DNA of 50,635 nucleotides from Planctomycetota bacterium (GCA_016178505.1 JACOTG010000037.1:1-50635); one strand, 5' to 3'. Counted from the stretch's first letter, positions 9,101 through 17,113 are shown. The notes: generated by a model not told the origin, from the letters alone. A program made the numbers and translations.

Positions 9101-9225
9101 TCGGCATCCGGCCCGCTCTTGCGTTCGATCTGTCGCAGCACGGTGCCGTCGATCTTCGGCGAGGAGGGAGAGGCGAACACCAGTGAGACGGCCAGTGAGT
9201 GCACGACGAGCAAGCTGTCGATCAT
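6139..9225 (-). CDS. secreted subtilisin-like protease (S8) with IPT/TIG domains
   Basis: A 1028-residue protein with a signal sequence (SLLVVHSLAVSLVFAS), a propeptide region (~20-125) and an S8 catalytic domain. The triad is D164 (VRIAILDSSLDLAHPDF), H200 (GHGTHVTGSVLG) and S528 (QGTSMACPTAAGSS), with oxyanion N299 (FSAGNSAGS). Immunoglobulin-like IPT/TIG modules follow (~605-865: LSIAPSEGPIAGGTTLTITG; VSPAFGSDGGGTAVTITGGG). The C-terminal ~160 residues (CLWGTVNAAAGPVTNVLFVN to the end) are shared with the FG-GAP proteins at 14413 and 42945. The ATG at 9225 has GAGGA 4 nt upstream, which favours it over an upstream TTG at 9243. It probably acts outside the cell on proteins. It lies just upstream of the cytoplasmic S8 gene, 125 nt away on the same strand. 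Confidence 0.9.
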   Translation of the reverse strand: MIDSLLVVHSLAVSLVFASPSSPKIDGTVLRQIERKSGPDAEQFAFVGDQTRRPDRQLVFVHMQSQPTAPMLARLRALGADLGEEAWVPPVGNHPDGYLIADVPADAIESVAAIPEVTLIRSGERRFVPLRNDVAGGSGPLGVNARALQALGFDGAGVRIAILDSSLDLAHPDFPTPIAAVDYSAFPALDPDVRSLITGHGTHVTGSVLGRGTASSGLYRGQAPAADLVFLKIGNDSDSSATEAAMAAAVRAAVDVYQADVITASYGGFGLYQDGSEEIEQAADYAFSQGALVFFSAGNSAGSRIHVSGTAPAGGLTSFIQVDVGSIASTTLMFELIWSDGIGVTNDLDLHYYDSAHVEITSDIVLTEHAESSRGTECDESYKSGAISGPSTYFVKVENHSATPQFFHVFSFGNRATFASPDPRYTVVIPSIADEAISVAAYCSRDAFPNWCGSTQNFGQTLGSVASFSSRGPRIGDDGQKPTIAAPGTAVISALDSDRPFSSSLWIADDGVTDCNGPAHYCALQGTSMACPTAAGSSALLLSAFPALKGHPAIVRDLVRRTADAGGTWNDSSGYGFIDVLDATHAAVLATALDAGDFPVTQVTPAAFAAHATVTVEGVDVTSGLGASSFVATIGGSSAAVLDATYDSGLGTWTLTLDPPSLAVGAHDVAVHAIVSGLTTSDATASGGYVVREPVRVLSIAPSEGPIAGGTTLTITGTGYTATPDTTVTIGGGAAASVTVLSDTTIEAITEAHAAGLVDVAVANSFGTDTLAASFDYFDPVSLADVSPAFGSDGGGTAVTITGGGFTNDGDTAVTIGGANAASFHVVDATTITATTDAGTAGLADVTVTNGHGSATLAASFEYLGPDATCLWGTVNAAAGPVTNVLFVNGGVGDAAHRRVTLPIGDPFMLTMVSSPSRATSPFVLYVWLAHPTPATVRVQPFGIGCTGLPTPLTPGSPQPAIVFNNIGHTAQLGSPTYPSHAAPTTVVNRPGGLTHAIRFTLQGILLDNASAGSRPASVTNGIDVDVH

Positions 9226-9288
9226 GTTGTCCTCGAAGAGCAAATGTGACGCAAACCCCGCCGCGATTGTACCCGACGACTCGCGGAG

Positions 9289-9359
9289 TCCGTCGTCTGG
9301 GGTCAGACCCCAATGGACGGCGCGCGAGCCGGCGGCGCGTGCCTGGCACCGTTAGCCGG
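9289..9359. repeat. palindromic GGGGTCAGACCCC / TGCCTGGCACC repeat, copy 1
   Basis: A 71-bp unit made of a GGGGTCAGACCCC palindrome, a GGACGG box, a variable middle, then GTGCCTGGCACCGTTAGCCGG. It is followed after 2 bp by a second unit. It lies between the divergent protease and acyl-CoA synthetase genes. The combination is REP-like, with short GC-rich palindromes that could form stem-loops. Confidence 0.8.
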
Positions 9360-9361
9360 TT

Positions 9362-9432
9362 GTCCGTCGTCCGGGGTCTGACCCCAATGGACGGATCGTG
9401 ATCCGGCGTTTCGTGCCTGGCACCGTTAGCCG
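9362..9432. repeat. palindromic repeat, copy 2 (tandem with copy 1)
   Basis: A 71-bp unit that differs from copy 1 mainly in the variable middle. The palindrome reads GGGGTCTGACCCC and the second box, TGCCTGGCACCGTTAGCCGG, is identical. It ends about 25 bp before the acyl-CoA synthetase start. A TATCTT stretch at 9440 could be that gene's -10 box. Confidence 0.8.
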
Positions 9433-9456
9433 GGTCGGGTATCTTGGCGCGCCACA

Positions 9457-11031
9457 ATGGCTGCCGGGAATGTTTGTCGACAGGAGTTGAGCCCGGTTCA
9501 TTTCGTCGAGTGGGCCGGGGTCGTGCATGCTGAGCGATTGGCGGTTGCCGACGGCGACGTTCGATTTTCCTGGCGGGAGTTTCGCGATCGCGCGCGGCGG
9601 TTCGCTTCGGCGCTGCGTGCGGCCGGGTTGCGAGACGGCGACCGCGTGGCGTTCCTCGCGACGAACGGCGAGATGCCGCTGCTCGCGCACTTCGGAGTGC
9701 CGGGCGCTCGTGGCGTGCTCGTCGGCGTCAACATCCGGCTCTCCGCCGAAGAGATCGGCTACATCGTCGAACACTCGGGCGCGAAGACCGTGTTCGTGTC
9801 GCCGGAGCTCGAGGATCGACTCGCGCACGTGCCGAGCAGCGTCCGTCGCATCGACACGCGCGGCGGCTTCGAGGCGTTCCTGAAGACGGGCTCGCCGGAC
9901 GAGCCGCTCCAGTGGCCTGCGCACGAGGACGATCTCCTCTCGATCAACTACACGTCGGGGACGACGGGCCGGCCGAAGGGCGTGATGTATCGGCATCGCG
10001 GCGCGTACCTGAATGCGCTCGCGATGGCGCTGAACCATCGCCTCACCGAAGAGAGTCGATATCTGTGGATCGTCCCGATGTTCCACTCGAACGGCTGGAC
10101 GTATCCGTGGGCGATTGCCGCCGCCGGCGCGGCGAGTGTGTGTCTGCCGCACGTCGATCCGCCGAAGATCTGGCGGCTCCTCGACGAGGGCGTGACACAA
10201 TTCAATTCCGCGCCGACCGTGCTCATCATGCTCGTCAACGATCCGGCCGCGCATCGGCTCGCGCGTCGCGTGCGCGTGATCGTCGGCGCCGCGCCGCCGT
10301 CGCCGTCGCTCTTCGCGAAGCTCGAAGAGTTGAACTTCGAGATCGTTCATTCCTACGGGCTCACCGAGACGTACGCGCCGTTCGTGATCAACGTCGAGCC
10401 CGCGGGCGTCGACAACTGGCCGGCGAACGAGCGCATGAAGCGGCGCGTCCGCCAGGGGTTCGTGCACGTCGCGGGCGGCGAGATGCGCGTCGTCGACGAC
10501 GCCATGGCCGATGTGCCACGCGATGGCCACACGATGGGAGAAGTCGTCATGCGCGGCAACATCGTGACGCAGGGTTACTATGCCGACCCCGAGGCGACCG
10601 AGACGGCGTTCGCGGGCGGCTGGTTCCACAGCGGCGACATCGCGGTGTGGCACACCGACGGCTCGATCGAGCTACGCGATCGCAAGAAGGACATCATCAT
10701 CTCGGGCGGCGAGAACATCAGCACGATCGAGGTCGAGCAAGCCGTCGCCAGCCACCCCGCCGTGATGGAATGCGCCGTGATCGCGATCCCCGACGAAAAG
10801 TGGGGCGAGCGCCCAAAAGCCTTCGTGACGCTCAAGCCCGGCGCAAGTGCATCGGCTGACGAAATCATCGCCCACTGCCGCGCGCACCTCGCCCACTTCA
10901 AAGCCCCAAGCGCCGTCGAATTCTGCGCCCTCCCCAAAACCTCCACCGGCAAAATCCAGAAGTTCATCCTGCGCGCCCGCGACCGGCAGCCCCCTTCCGT
11001 CCAAAGGGGTCAGACCCCGGACGACGGCTAA
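9457..11031 (+). CDS. AMP-dependent acyl-CoA synthetase
   Basis: A 524-residue ANL-superfamily enzyme that activates a carboxylic acid, usually a fatty acid, with ATP and CoA. Visible motifs are the P-loop-like A3 (INYTSGTTGRPKGVMYRHRG, ~165-184), HSYGLTETYAPF (A5), GGWFHSGDIAVWHTDGSIEL with RDRKKDIIISGGENIST (A7-A8), and the A10 lysine in KTSTGKIQKFILR (K499). Length and sequence fit the medium-chain acyl-CoA ligase (AlkK/DmdB-like) branch; the substrate is an inference. The gene stands alone. Its final ~11 codons (after RARDRQPP) and its TAA lie inside a palindromic repeat element, so the C-terminus was probably altered by a repeat insertion beyond the catalytic lysine. Confidence 0.9.
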   Translation: MAAGNVCRQELSPVHFVEWAGVVHAERLAVADGDVRFSWREFRDRARRFASALRAAGLRDGDRVAFLATNGEMPLLAHFGVPGARGVLVGVNIRLSAEEIGYIVEHSGAKTVFVSPELEDRLAHVPSSVRRIDTRGGFEAFLKTGSPDEPLQWPAHEDDLLSINYTSGTTGRPKGVMYRHRGAYLNALAMALNHRLTEESRYLWIVPMFHSNGWTYPWAIAAAGAASVCLPHVDPPKIWRLLDEGVTQFNSAPTVLIMLVNDPAAHRLARRVRVIVGAAPPSPSLFAKLEELNFEIVHSYGLTETYAPFVINVEPAGVDNWPANERMKRRVRQGFVHVAGGEMRVVDDAMADVPRDGHTMGEVVMRGNIVTQGYYADPEATETAFAGGWFHSGDIAVWHTDGSIELRDRKKDIIISGGENISTIEVEQAVASHPAVMECAVIAIPDEKWGERPKAFVTLKPGASASADEIIAHCRAHLAHFKAPSAVEFCALPKTSTGKIQKFILRARDRQPPSVQRGQTPDDG

Positions 11032-11056
11032 CGGTGCCAGGCACCGGCTGCCGGAC
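10998..11056. repeat. palindromic repeat, copy 3 (inverted), overlapping the 3' end of the acyl-CoA synthetase
   Basis: It carries GGGGTCAGACCCC and TGCCAGGCACC in opposite orientation to copies 1 and 2. Its reverse complement matches 9340-9394 (second box of copy 1 plus first box of copy 2) with a ~6-bp deletion. It encodes the last residues and the TAA at 11029-11031 of the synthetase. Confidence 0.8.
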
Positions 11057-11143
11057 GGTTGTGGAGGGAGCGAAACGAAAACGCGCAGATGGTGGCAGAT
11101 CTGAAGTGCGGACGAGTGCGATGGCCTGCCTCTCGAGCCGGCG

Positions 11144-12115
11144 TCAGAAACTCAGCGACGCGTTTGCGAACAGGCCGACGTCTCGCATCAAGAAGCGATT
11201 GCCGTCCTCGTTGCTCTGCTCGTTCATCGAGAAGTAGTCGAAGCGAGCGCCGACTCCGATGTCGCACCAGGGCGAGACGTGGAACTTCAGCCCGAGCGAC
11301 GCCTCGAAGTCGTCCTGCGAGAGGTAGATCGTCCCGCCCTCGTTGCGAAGGCTGTCCCACCGCAGGATCCGGAAGCCGAACGCTTCGCCGGTCACGTCGA
11401 CGACCTTCGAAAGCGGAATCTGCACGTCGAGGCCGAGCGAGGGCAGCGGCAGCTCCTGCCGCCAGAAGTTCTCCGATTTGTCGTGCCCGCCCGACGTCGC
11501 CGCCGTGTGACCCGACGTCGCGAAGTTCAGGTACTTGAAGTCGGCGCCCGCGATGAATCGAAGGTGCCCGCCGTCGCCGAAATCGAGGACGTCGCCGCGA
11601 TAGTCGACGCGAACGTCGAAGAAGAGCGGGTCGGCGTTGATCTTGCCCGGATCGTAGGTGACGCCATTGAACACCACTGAATCATCGAAATTGCCGTGTC
11701 CCGTCAGGTAGTAGTAGCGAACGCGCGCGCGCACTTCCGACGCCTCGCCGACTGGCGCCGAGATGCCGAGCGCAAACGTCTCGGCTCGATTCAAGCCGAG
11801 GTCGTGGAGACTCAGGCGGGTGCCCTCGGTCGCGTTTTCCCGAACCTGCGTGTAGCCGCTCACGGCGACGAGCGCGATATCGATGAACCACTGCGCCCGA
11901 CGATCGGGGAGGTCGGTGTCCGTGTCGGACGGCGAACTCAACGCGAACGGTCGCGCCAGCTCGGCGGCGACATCGATGTCGTCGCGCGCGTCCGCCAGCG
12001 CGGCGTCGGTCGTGTTCAGCGGTCCGAATGTCGGCGCCGATGCCAGCGCTGCGCCTCCGCTGAGCGAGAGAATGAAGATCCCCGCGACGCCTCGTCGAAT
12101 GAGTGTTGCGCACAT
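11144..12115 (-). CDS. outer-membrane beta-barrel protein
   Basis: A 323-residue protein. It has a signal sequence (ATLIRRGVAGIFILSLSGGA, ALASA) and then many alternating amphipathic strands such as EVRARVRYYYLTGHGNF, LRFIAGADFKYLNF, IGVGARFDYFSMNE. It ends in phenylalanine (GLFANASLSF), the usual beta-signal of outer-membrane barrels. No TonB box or plug is seen, so this is a small barrel of unknown substrate, perhaps structural or a porin. The ATG at 12115 has GGAG 9 nt upstream, which favours it over an upstream TTG at 12130. Its presence implies a diderm cell envelope. Confidence 0.75.
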   Translation of the reverse strand: MCATLIRRGVAGIFILSLSGGAALASAPTFGPLNTTDAALADARDDIDVAAELARPFALSSPSDTDTDLPDRRAQWFIDIALVAVSGYTQVRENATEGTRLSLHDLGLNRAETFALGISAPVGEASEVRARVRYYYLTGHGNFDDSVVFNGVTYDPGKINADPLFFDVRVDYRGDVLDFGDGGHLRFIAGADFKYLNFATSGHTAATSGGHDKSENFWRQELPLPSLGLDVQIPLSKVVDVTGEAFGFRILRWDSLRNEGGTIYLSQDDFEASLGLKFHVSPWCDIGVGARFDYFSMNEQSNEDGNRFLMRDVGLFANASLSF

Positions 12116-12180
12116 GGTGGGAAGCTCCAAACGACGGTGAGTTGGAAAGGAGCGCGGAGTTTATCACGACGCCCGGCCGC

Positions 12181-12186
12181 TATACT
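12181..12186 (+). promoter_or_regulatory. -10 box TATACT, probable leaderless start
   Basis: TATACT stands 7 nt before the ATG at 12194 and no Shine-Dalgarno sequence is present. No clear -35 is seen. It matches the TANACT-N6-7-ATG pattern found before other genes here. Confidence 0.45.
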
Positions 12187-12193
12187 CTCGCCG

Positions 12194-13438
12194 ATGTCGA
12201 AGCCACGCGCCCTCGGTCCAACGAAGCGAGTCGTCGGCACGCCCGAGCTCATCGCGCATCGCGTCGTCGACGCCGTCTTTGCCGGACATCCCGCGGACCG
12301 CGAGCTGGCGCGATACGCGAACGACCTCGGCGATCCCAAAGCGCGTCGCTTCGTCGCGCAGGCTGTGTTCGCCGTGTTTCGGTGGTGGGGGTGGACGGCG
12401 CCGCTCTTCGGTGCCGACTTCCGCCGCGGCCTCGTGATCTCGCACCTCCTCGACTCCGGCGATCGCGTCGACGTCGCGAGCGATTGGAGCGGGCCACTGC
12501 CGCCGCCGCGAACGGCCGGCATCGCCGCGCGCGCCGCGTGGCTGCGCGCCGCGGTGGCGCCGCGGAAGCTCGACGCCTCCATCGAACGCCTCGTGCCGCC
12601 GTGGTTCTTCGAGAGCATCCATCGAACGAGTGCGCCGAACTTCGAGCGCACGCTCGTCGAGATCCTGCAGCGGCGACCGCCGCTATGGGTTCGCCTCGTC
12701 GACGACCGCAAGATCGCAGGGCTTCGGCTCGAGCCACACGCGACGGTGCGCGGCGCGGCGCGCGTGACGTCGGACGACAGCGTCTACGAGCACCCCGCGT
12801 TTCGCGAGGGCGCGTTCGAGGTGCAGGACCTCGCGTCGCAGGCCGTCTCGCTCGCGTGCGCGCCGCGCGGTCGCGAGCGCTGGTGGGACGCGTGCGCGGG
12901 AGGCGGCGGCAAGACGCTGCACCTCTCGTCGCTGCTGCGCGGCAAGGGCACGGTCGTCGCCACGGACGTGAAGGCGCGAAAGCTCGACGAGGTGCGACGT
13001 CGCGTGCGTCGCGCCAATCTGCAAAACGTCGAGATCCGCGAGTGGGACGGCAAGCGCGTCCCGGGCAAGCCCGCGAGCTTCGACGGCGTGCTCGTCGACG
13101 CGCCGTGCACGGGCGTCGGCACGTGGCGTCGCAACCCCGACGGGCGATGGCGGACGACGCCGAGCGACGTGCGCGAGCTGGCGACGATCCAGCGCGACGT
13201 GCTCGCGCGCGCCGCCGACGGCGTGAAGCCGGGCGGCCGACTCGTCTACGCCGTCTGCACGATCACGCGCGCCGAGACCGACGACGTCGTCGACGCGTTC
13301 CTCGCCGAGCACCGCGACTTCGCACCCGCGACCGCGCTCCACCCGCTCACGGGCGAGCCGACCGACGGCCGCATCTGGGTCTGGCCGTGGATCGCCGATT
13401 CGGACGCGATGTTCATCGCCACGTTCTCGCGCGCGTGA
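12194..13438 (+). CDS. RsmB/NOP2-family RNA m5C methyltransferase
   Basis: A 414-residue protein that should transfer methyl groups from SAM to cytosine C5, most likely in rRNA. The N-terminal ~210 residues form an RsmB-like helical and RNA-binding region (PPWFFESIHRTSAPNFERTL; FEVQDLASQAVSLA). The catalytic domain has the SAM motif (WWDACAGGGGKTLHLS, 230-245), motif IV VDAPCTGVGTWRRNPD with C305, and motif VI VYAVCTITRAETDD with the catalytic C355. Family length is usual. Which nucleotide is modified cannot be decided from sequence. The ATG at 12194 begins right after a -10-like box, so the mRNA may be leaderless. It is divergent from the outer-membrane barrel gene. Confidence 0.88.
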   Translation: MSKPRALGPTKRVVGTPELIAHRVVDAVFAGHPADRELARYANDLGDPKARRFVAQAVFAVFRWWGWTAPLFGADFRRGLVISHLLDSGDRVDVASDWSGPLPPPRTAGIAARAAWLRAAVAPRKLDASIERLVPPWFFESIHRTSAPNFERTLVEILQRRPPLWVRLVDDRKIAGLRLEPHATVRGAARVTSDDSVYEHPAFREGAFEVQDLASQAVSLACAPRGRERWWDACAGGGGKTLHLSSLLRGKGTVVATDVKARKLDEVRRRVRRANLQNVEIREWDGKRVPGKPASFDGVLVDAPCTGVGTWRRNPDGRWRTTPSDVRELATIQRDVLARAADGVKPGGRLVYAVCTITRAETDDVVDAFLAEHRDFAPATALHPLTGEPTDGRIWVWPWIADSDAMFIATFSRA

Positions 13439-13480
13439 CACGAATTCGCGAACTTGCGATGAGCGGTCGTCGTTGACGAG

Positions 13481-13831
13481 CTAGCGCCGTGGCGTGCGGG
13501 TGCGATTCGCTCGGTTCGGACTTCGACGTGATCCGCCGTTAGCCAGCTGCTTTTTCTTGGCGGGTGACCGGCGTCTGCTCACGAGAGGGAATCTCTCCGG
13601 GTGCTCGATCGACTCGACGGAGAGGTCGACGTCCAGATCGGGCCAGTACAGATGATGCGCTTGCGGTCGCTCGACGTTCAGAATGCTCCCGATCGCCGCG
13701 TCTCGAAACCAAGGGAATCTTTCGAACGGTACGAACACTTCACGGCTCTCGAACAGCAACCAAAAGCCGTGCTTCGAAACATTCGTGACTTCAACCTCGA
13801 AAGTGCGTTTGCCACGCGCTGCGGATTTCAT
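13481..13831 (-). CDS. DUF2442 protein, second gene of DUF4160/DUF2442 pair
   Basis: A 116-residue protein. The core has the classical DUF2442 signature: GFWLLFESREVFVPFERFPW, then FRDAAIGSILNVERP, HHLYWPDLDVDLSVESIEHP, ERFPLVS. A ~30-residue basic tail (SPAKKKQ...RTPRR) extends beyond the usual end. The start at 13831 is chosen because GAGGAG lies 7 nt upstream; the ATG at 13837 would leave only 1 nt. It overlaps the 3' end of the DUF4160 gene by 41 nt. DUF2442/DUF4160 pairs are widespread and have been proposed as a toxin-antitoxin-like module; the mechanism is not established. Confidence 0.85.
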   Translation of the reverse strand: MKSAARGKRTFEVEVTNVSKHGFWLLFESREVFVPFERFPWFRDAAIGSILNVERPQAHHLYWPDLDVDLSVESIEHPERFPLVSRRRSPAKKKQLANGGSRRSPNRANRTRTPRR

Positions 13832-14030
13832 CTTCATGCTCCTCGATGAGGCGTCGAGCCGCTGTAATTCTTCGGCTGCTCAATCCATAGTTCTTCGCCA
13901 ACTCGATCCCAGGTTCAAGCCAGAACTTTGCTTCACCATCGGAATGGTGGACGTGGACGTGCATCCGCGGTTCCTCGCGCGAGAAGAAGTAGAAGCGATA
14001 GCCGCCGCTCGAAAACACCGTCGGACTCAC
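13791..14030 (-). CDS. DUF4160 protein, first gene of DUF4160/DUF2442 pair
   Basis: A 79-residue protein with the full DUF4160 signature: SPTVFSSGGYRFYFFSREE, HVHVHHSDGEAKFWLEPGIE, LAKNYGLSSRRITAARRLIE. Length is typical. It starts with GTG at 14030. It is transcribed from the consensus-like promoter at 14130-14159 and overlaps the DUF2442 gene. Its biochemical activity is unknown; the conserved HVHV histidines could bind a metal. Confidence 0.88.
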   Translation of the reverse strand: MSPTVFSSGGYRFYFFSREEPRMHVHVHHSDGEAKFWLEPGIELAKNYGLSSRRITAARRLIEEHEDEIRSAWQTHFRG

Positions 14031-14129
14031 GAAACGTCGGGCATTCCGGAATTGGGTGAGAAATTGGCGGCGTCCGACGAGTCAACTCGCCGGCGACGCT
14101 TCGATGTTGCGCGTGTCATGGTGTTCGCC

Positions 14130-14159
14130 CTTATAGGGTCACGTTCTTCGCGGTGTCAA
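14130..14159 (-). promoter_or_regulatory. sigma-70 promoter for the DUF4160/DUF2442 operon
   Basis: On the minus strand TTGACA (14159-14154) is followed after 18 bp by TATAAG (14135-14130), the best -35/-10 match in the window. Transcription would start near 14122, ~90 nt before the DUF4160 GTG. Confidence 0.7.
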
Positions 14160-14228
14160 TCCGACAAAGCCGAGCGCCTGGACTTCGCGCCCGCATTCGA
14201 TCCAAACGAAGCGCGTCGTGCACGTGAG

Positions 14229-14257
14229 TCGACCTCACCGCCCCTTCGACATACAAT
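14229..14257 (+). promoter_or_regulatory. possible promoter for the FG-GAP gene at 14413
   Basis: TCGACC (14229-14234), a 17-bp spacer, then TACAAT (14252-14257). It lies in the 382-bp gap between the divergent DUF4160 and FG-GAP genes, giving a leader of ~150 nt. No other gene is seen in the gap. Confidence 0.4.
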
Positions 14258-14412
14258 GGGCGCCATTCCTAGCTGGGGGATGAGCCGCATCGCACGGAGT
14301 TGCGCGATTCTTCGGCACCGCTCGCGATGCGATGCGCGCGCACATCTCGAAACCGAGACCGACGTCAGGTCGCCGCTTTTCGATGCGTCCTCGGCGTCCC
14401 GGAGGATGTGAC

Positions 14413-17055
14413 ATGCGAGCCCTAGGTGCTTGGCGCTGGCAACGTCTCCTAACGTGTCTTCTCGTTTCGACGCACGCGTTCCTGCTCACGGAGCGCGCAC
14501 GCGGTCAGGTCGACTTCATCGCAGCGAGGAACTTCGACGCGGGAGACTATCCTCGATCGTTGGCGCTCGCCGACTTCAACGGGGACGGCAACGCCGATCT
14601 TGCCGTAGTCAACTCCTCCGCCAACGTTTCGCTGCTGTTGGGCGACGGAGTCGGCGGTTTCGCGGCTGCGCGTGGCATCGGCCCTGCAGGCGTCAATCCT
14701 TCGGCGATTGCGATTGCGGACGTCAACCTGGACGGAAACCTGGACCTCGTCGTGGCGAACTACGGCAGCAACGAAATCTCCATTTTTCTCGGGGATGGAG
14801 CTGGGCAGTTCGCGCCTGCTCGGAACTTCGCTGTGGGATCCGAGCCTCTCGCGATCGCCGTCGCGGACTTCAATGGCGATGGCAATCCTGACCTCGCTGT
14901 AGCGAACAGCGGAGGCAACACCGTCGTCGTGCGTCTTGGCGACGGCACGGGGAATTTCCCAACGGCATCGTTCATTGGCTTCGGTGCGATGCCCCGATCC
15001 ATCGCCGTCGGTGACTTCAACACCGACGGAAATCTGGATCTCGCCGTCGCCGACTACGGCAGCAACACCGTTTCGTTGTACTTCGGCGACGGCACCGGAA
15101 ACTTCCCCGTCATGAGTACGCTCGCGGTGTCGTTTCCGACCGTCGTGGCGGTCTCTGACCTGAACCACGACGGAAACCTCGACCTCGTCGTGGACGCAGG
15201 CCTGCCAGCCATTTTCCTCGGGGACGGATTGGGCAACCTCGCACTCTCGGGGTGGGCCTCGGGCGGTGGCTATTATTCCAGTTCGATGACGATCGGCGAC
15301 GTCAACGGAGACGGCAACCTGGACATCGCGTTCGGGAGCAACGGAGCAGGCGACGACTACGCCAACGCCTTCGTGACCGTCTCGCTCGGCGATGGAGCTG
15401 GCAATTTCAGGGGCAGCACCTTCAGAGTCGGAGTTTCGGCGAGCGCAGTCGTCATTGGTGACTTCGATCGGGATGGCAGCCCGGATGTCGCCGTCGCGTG
15501 TACGGGCAGCAATGACGTCTGGATCTTGCGCGGCGACGGTGCCGGCAGCTATTCCGTCGCGCCGCGTGTCTTCGCGGCGCCGTGGCCCGGCGTCGTCGCG
15601 GTTGCCGACTTCAATCGAGACGGGATCCCCGACTTTGCCGTCACGTGCATTGCGACCGTTTGCACCCACGTCTTCCTGGGCAACGGGTCGGGAGGCTTCG
15701 GTTCCATCGCCACGGTCCAGGTGGGGGGACATTCGACGTGCGTCGCCGTCGGGGATTTCAACGCGGACGGGAATCCCGATTTCGTCGTGACCAATGGCAA
15801 CAACGCCAATCTTTCCGTGCTCCTCGGCGACGGAACCGGCCAGTTTGCGCCCAGTCGGTATTTCTTCACGGGACCGCAGCCGAATTGGGTCGCCGTTGCC
15901 GACTTCAACCGGGACGGGAACGCCGACCTCGCCGTGCCGATCGCCAACCCTCGCAGCACATCGATCTCGGTGTTGCTCGGTGACGGCGCGGGCAACTTCA
16001 TCGGTCCTCGTTACTTTGCGGGATCGCCCGGGAGTGCGTTCGTCGCTGCAGGAGACCTCGATCGCGACGGGAACGAAGACCTGGTCGTGGGCGGCGGCAA
16101 CGATGTCTCGGTCCTTCTCGGCGACGGTGCCGGCAACTTCGCGAGCCCCCGGAACTTTCCGCTGGGAGCCTACGGTGGATTCGTCGCGCTCGGCGACTTC
16201 GACCGGAACGAGACCACCGACGTCGCCGTCGTGAGCGGCACCAACCAGATCTCCGTTCTGCTCGGTGACGGCGCCGGAAACCTGGGCTCCGCGAGAAACG
16301 TTCGCGTCGGAAGGAACCCGTGCCAGATCGCGGTCAGCGACATCGACCAGGACGGGATCCTGGACCTTGCTGTCGCGAACTGTCAGAGCTTGAACGTTTC
16401 CTTGCTCGTTGGAGACGGAGCCGGAGGGTTCTCGACGGCGGGCAACTTCGCGGCGGGATACGGCTCGAACTCGGTCGCGGTCGGCGACTTCGACTGCGAC
16501 TCCCGGCCGGATCTGGCGGTCGCGAACTTTCACAGCAACGACGTGTCGATCCTGATCAACCGCGGACGTTCTGCGAGTTGCATCGCCGGCGACGTGAACG
16601 CCGCGTCCGGCAGCATCGCGAGCGTTCTCTCCGTCAACGGTGCAGTCGGTGCGGTGACGGTTCCTCCCAGATCGCCGATCCAGGTGTCGCTGGTCGCGTC
16701 TCCAGCCGGACCCAGCGCGGCGAGCTACGTGCTCTGGGGATGGCTCGGCTGTCCCACGGGCGCGAACCCTCTGAGCGTTCGCGGAAACGGCATCGGGTGC
16801 ACGGTGAATCCGACGCCGCTCCATCCGTTGCGCAATCCTCAGCCCGCTCTCTGCCTCCGGGGTGCGGGAGTTCCGCGCCGCGCTTCCGGCAGCGCCGTCG
16901 ACATCCCGGCTCCCCGATACGCGCCGTGGACGCGAACGCATGCGGGACCCTTGAGGCCGATCGCTCTGACGCTTCAAGGAGTCTTGAGCGACAACGGCGC
17001 TGCGAACGCGGTGGGAGCCAGCGTGACCAACGCGGTGACGCTCATCGTGCGTTGA
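14413..17055 (+). CDS. secreted FG-GAP/VCBS-repeat protein with the shared C-terminal domain
   Basis: An 880-residue protein. After a signal sequence (LLTCLLVSTHAFLLTERARG) come ~14 repeats of ~45-50 residues, each with a calcium-loop-like core such as ADFNGDGNADLAVVN or GDFDRDGSPDVAVA and a LLGDGAGNF strand. This is the integrin-type FG-GAP/VCBS propeller pattern; two seven-bladed propellers are possible. Residues ~722-880 (CIAGDVNAASGSIASVLSVN to the end) are the C-terminal domain also found in the proteins at 6139 and 42945. The start ATG 14413 has GGAGG 7 nt upstream. Location is outside the cell. A role in adhesion or surface binding is an inference from the fold. Confidence 0.9.
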   Translation: MRALGAWRWQRLLTCLLVSTHAFLLTERARGQVDFIAARNFDAGDYPRSLALADFNGDGNADLAVVNSSANVSLLLGDGVGGFAAARGIGPAGVNPSAIAIADVNLDGNLDLVVANYGSNEISIFLGDGAGQFAPARNFAVGSEPLAIAVADFNGDGNPDLAVANSGGNTVVVRLGDGTGNFPTASFIGFGAMPRSIAVGDFNTDGNLDLAVADYGSNTVSLYFGDGTGNFPVMSTLAVSFPTVVAVSDLNHDGNLDLVVDAGLPAIFLGDGLGNLALSGWASGGGYYSSSMTIGDVNGDGNLDIAFGSNGAGDDYANAFVTVSLGDGAGNFRGSTFRVGVSASAVVIGDFDRDGSPDVAVACTGSNDVWILRGDGAGSYSVAPRVFAAPWPGVVAVADFNRDGIPDFAVTCIATVCTHVFLGNGSGGFGSIATVQVGGHSTCVAVGDFNADGNPDFVVTNGNNANLSVLLGDGTGQFAPSRYFFTGPQPNWVAVADFNRDGNADLAVPIANPRSTSISVLLGDGAGNFIGPRYFAGSPGSAFVAAGDLDRDGNEDLVVGGGNDVSVLLGDGAGNFASPRNFPLGAYGGFVALGDFDRNETTDVAVVSGTNQISVLLGDGAGNLGSARNVRVGRNPCQIAVSDIDQDGILDLAVANCQSLNVSLLVGDGAGGFSTAGNFAAGYGSNSVAVGDFDCDSRPDLAVANFHSNDVSILINRGRSASCIAGDVNAASGSIASVLSVNGAVGAVTVPPRSPIQVSLVASPAGPSAASYVLWGWLGCPTGANPLSVRGNGIGCTVNPTPLHPLRNPQPALCLRGAGVPRRASGSAVDIPAPRYAPWTRTHAGPLRPIALTLQGVLSDNGAANAVGASVTNAVTLIVR

Positions 17056-17113
17056 CGCGCGAGTCCGCCGCGATCGTGACGCGTTCGCGGCGGGATGCGA
17101 CACTCGCGCGGCC

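Noticed and set aside
6014..9457. N-terminal extension of the cytoplasmic subtilase through a very long open frame
   Set aside because: The upstream part is the out-of-frame shadow of the secreted subtilase, with extreme Arg content. The zinc ribbon starts directly after a TTG with a ribosome-like GGGGG.
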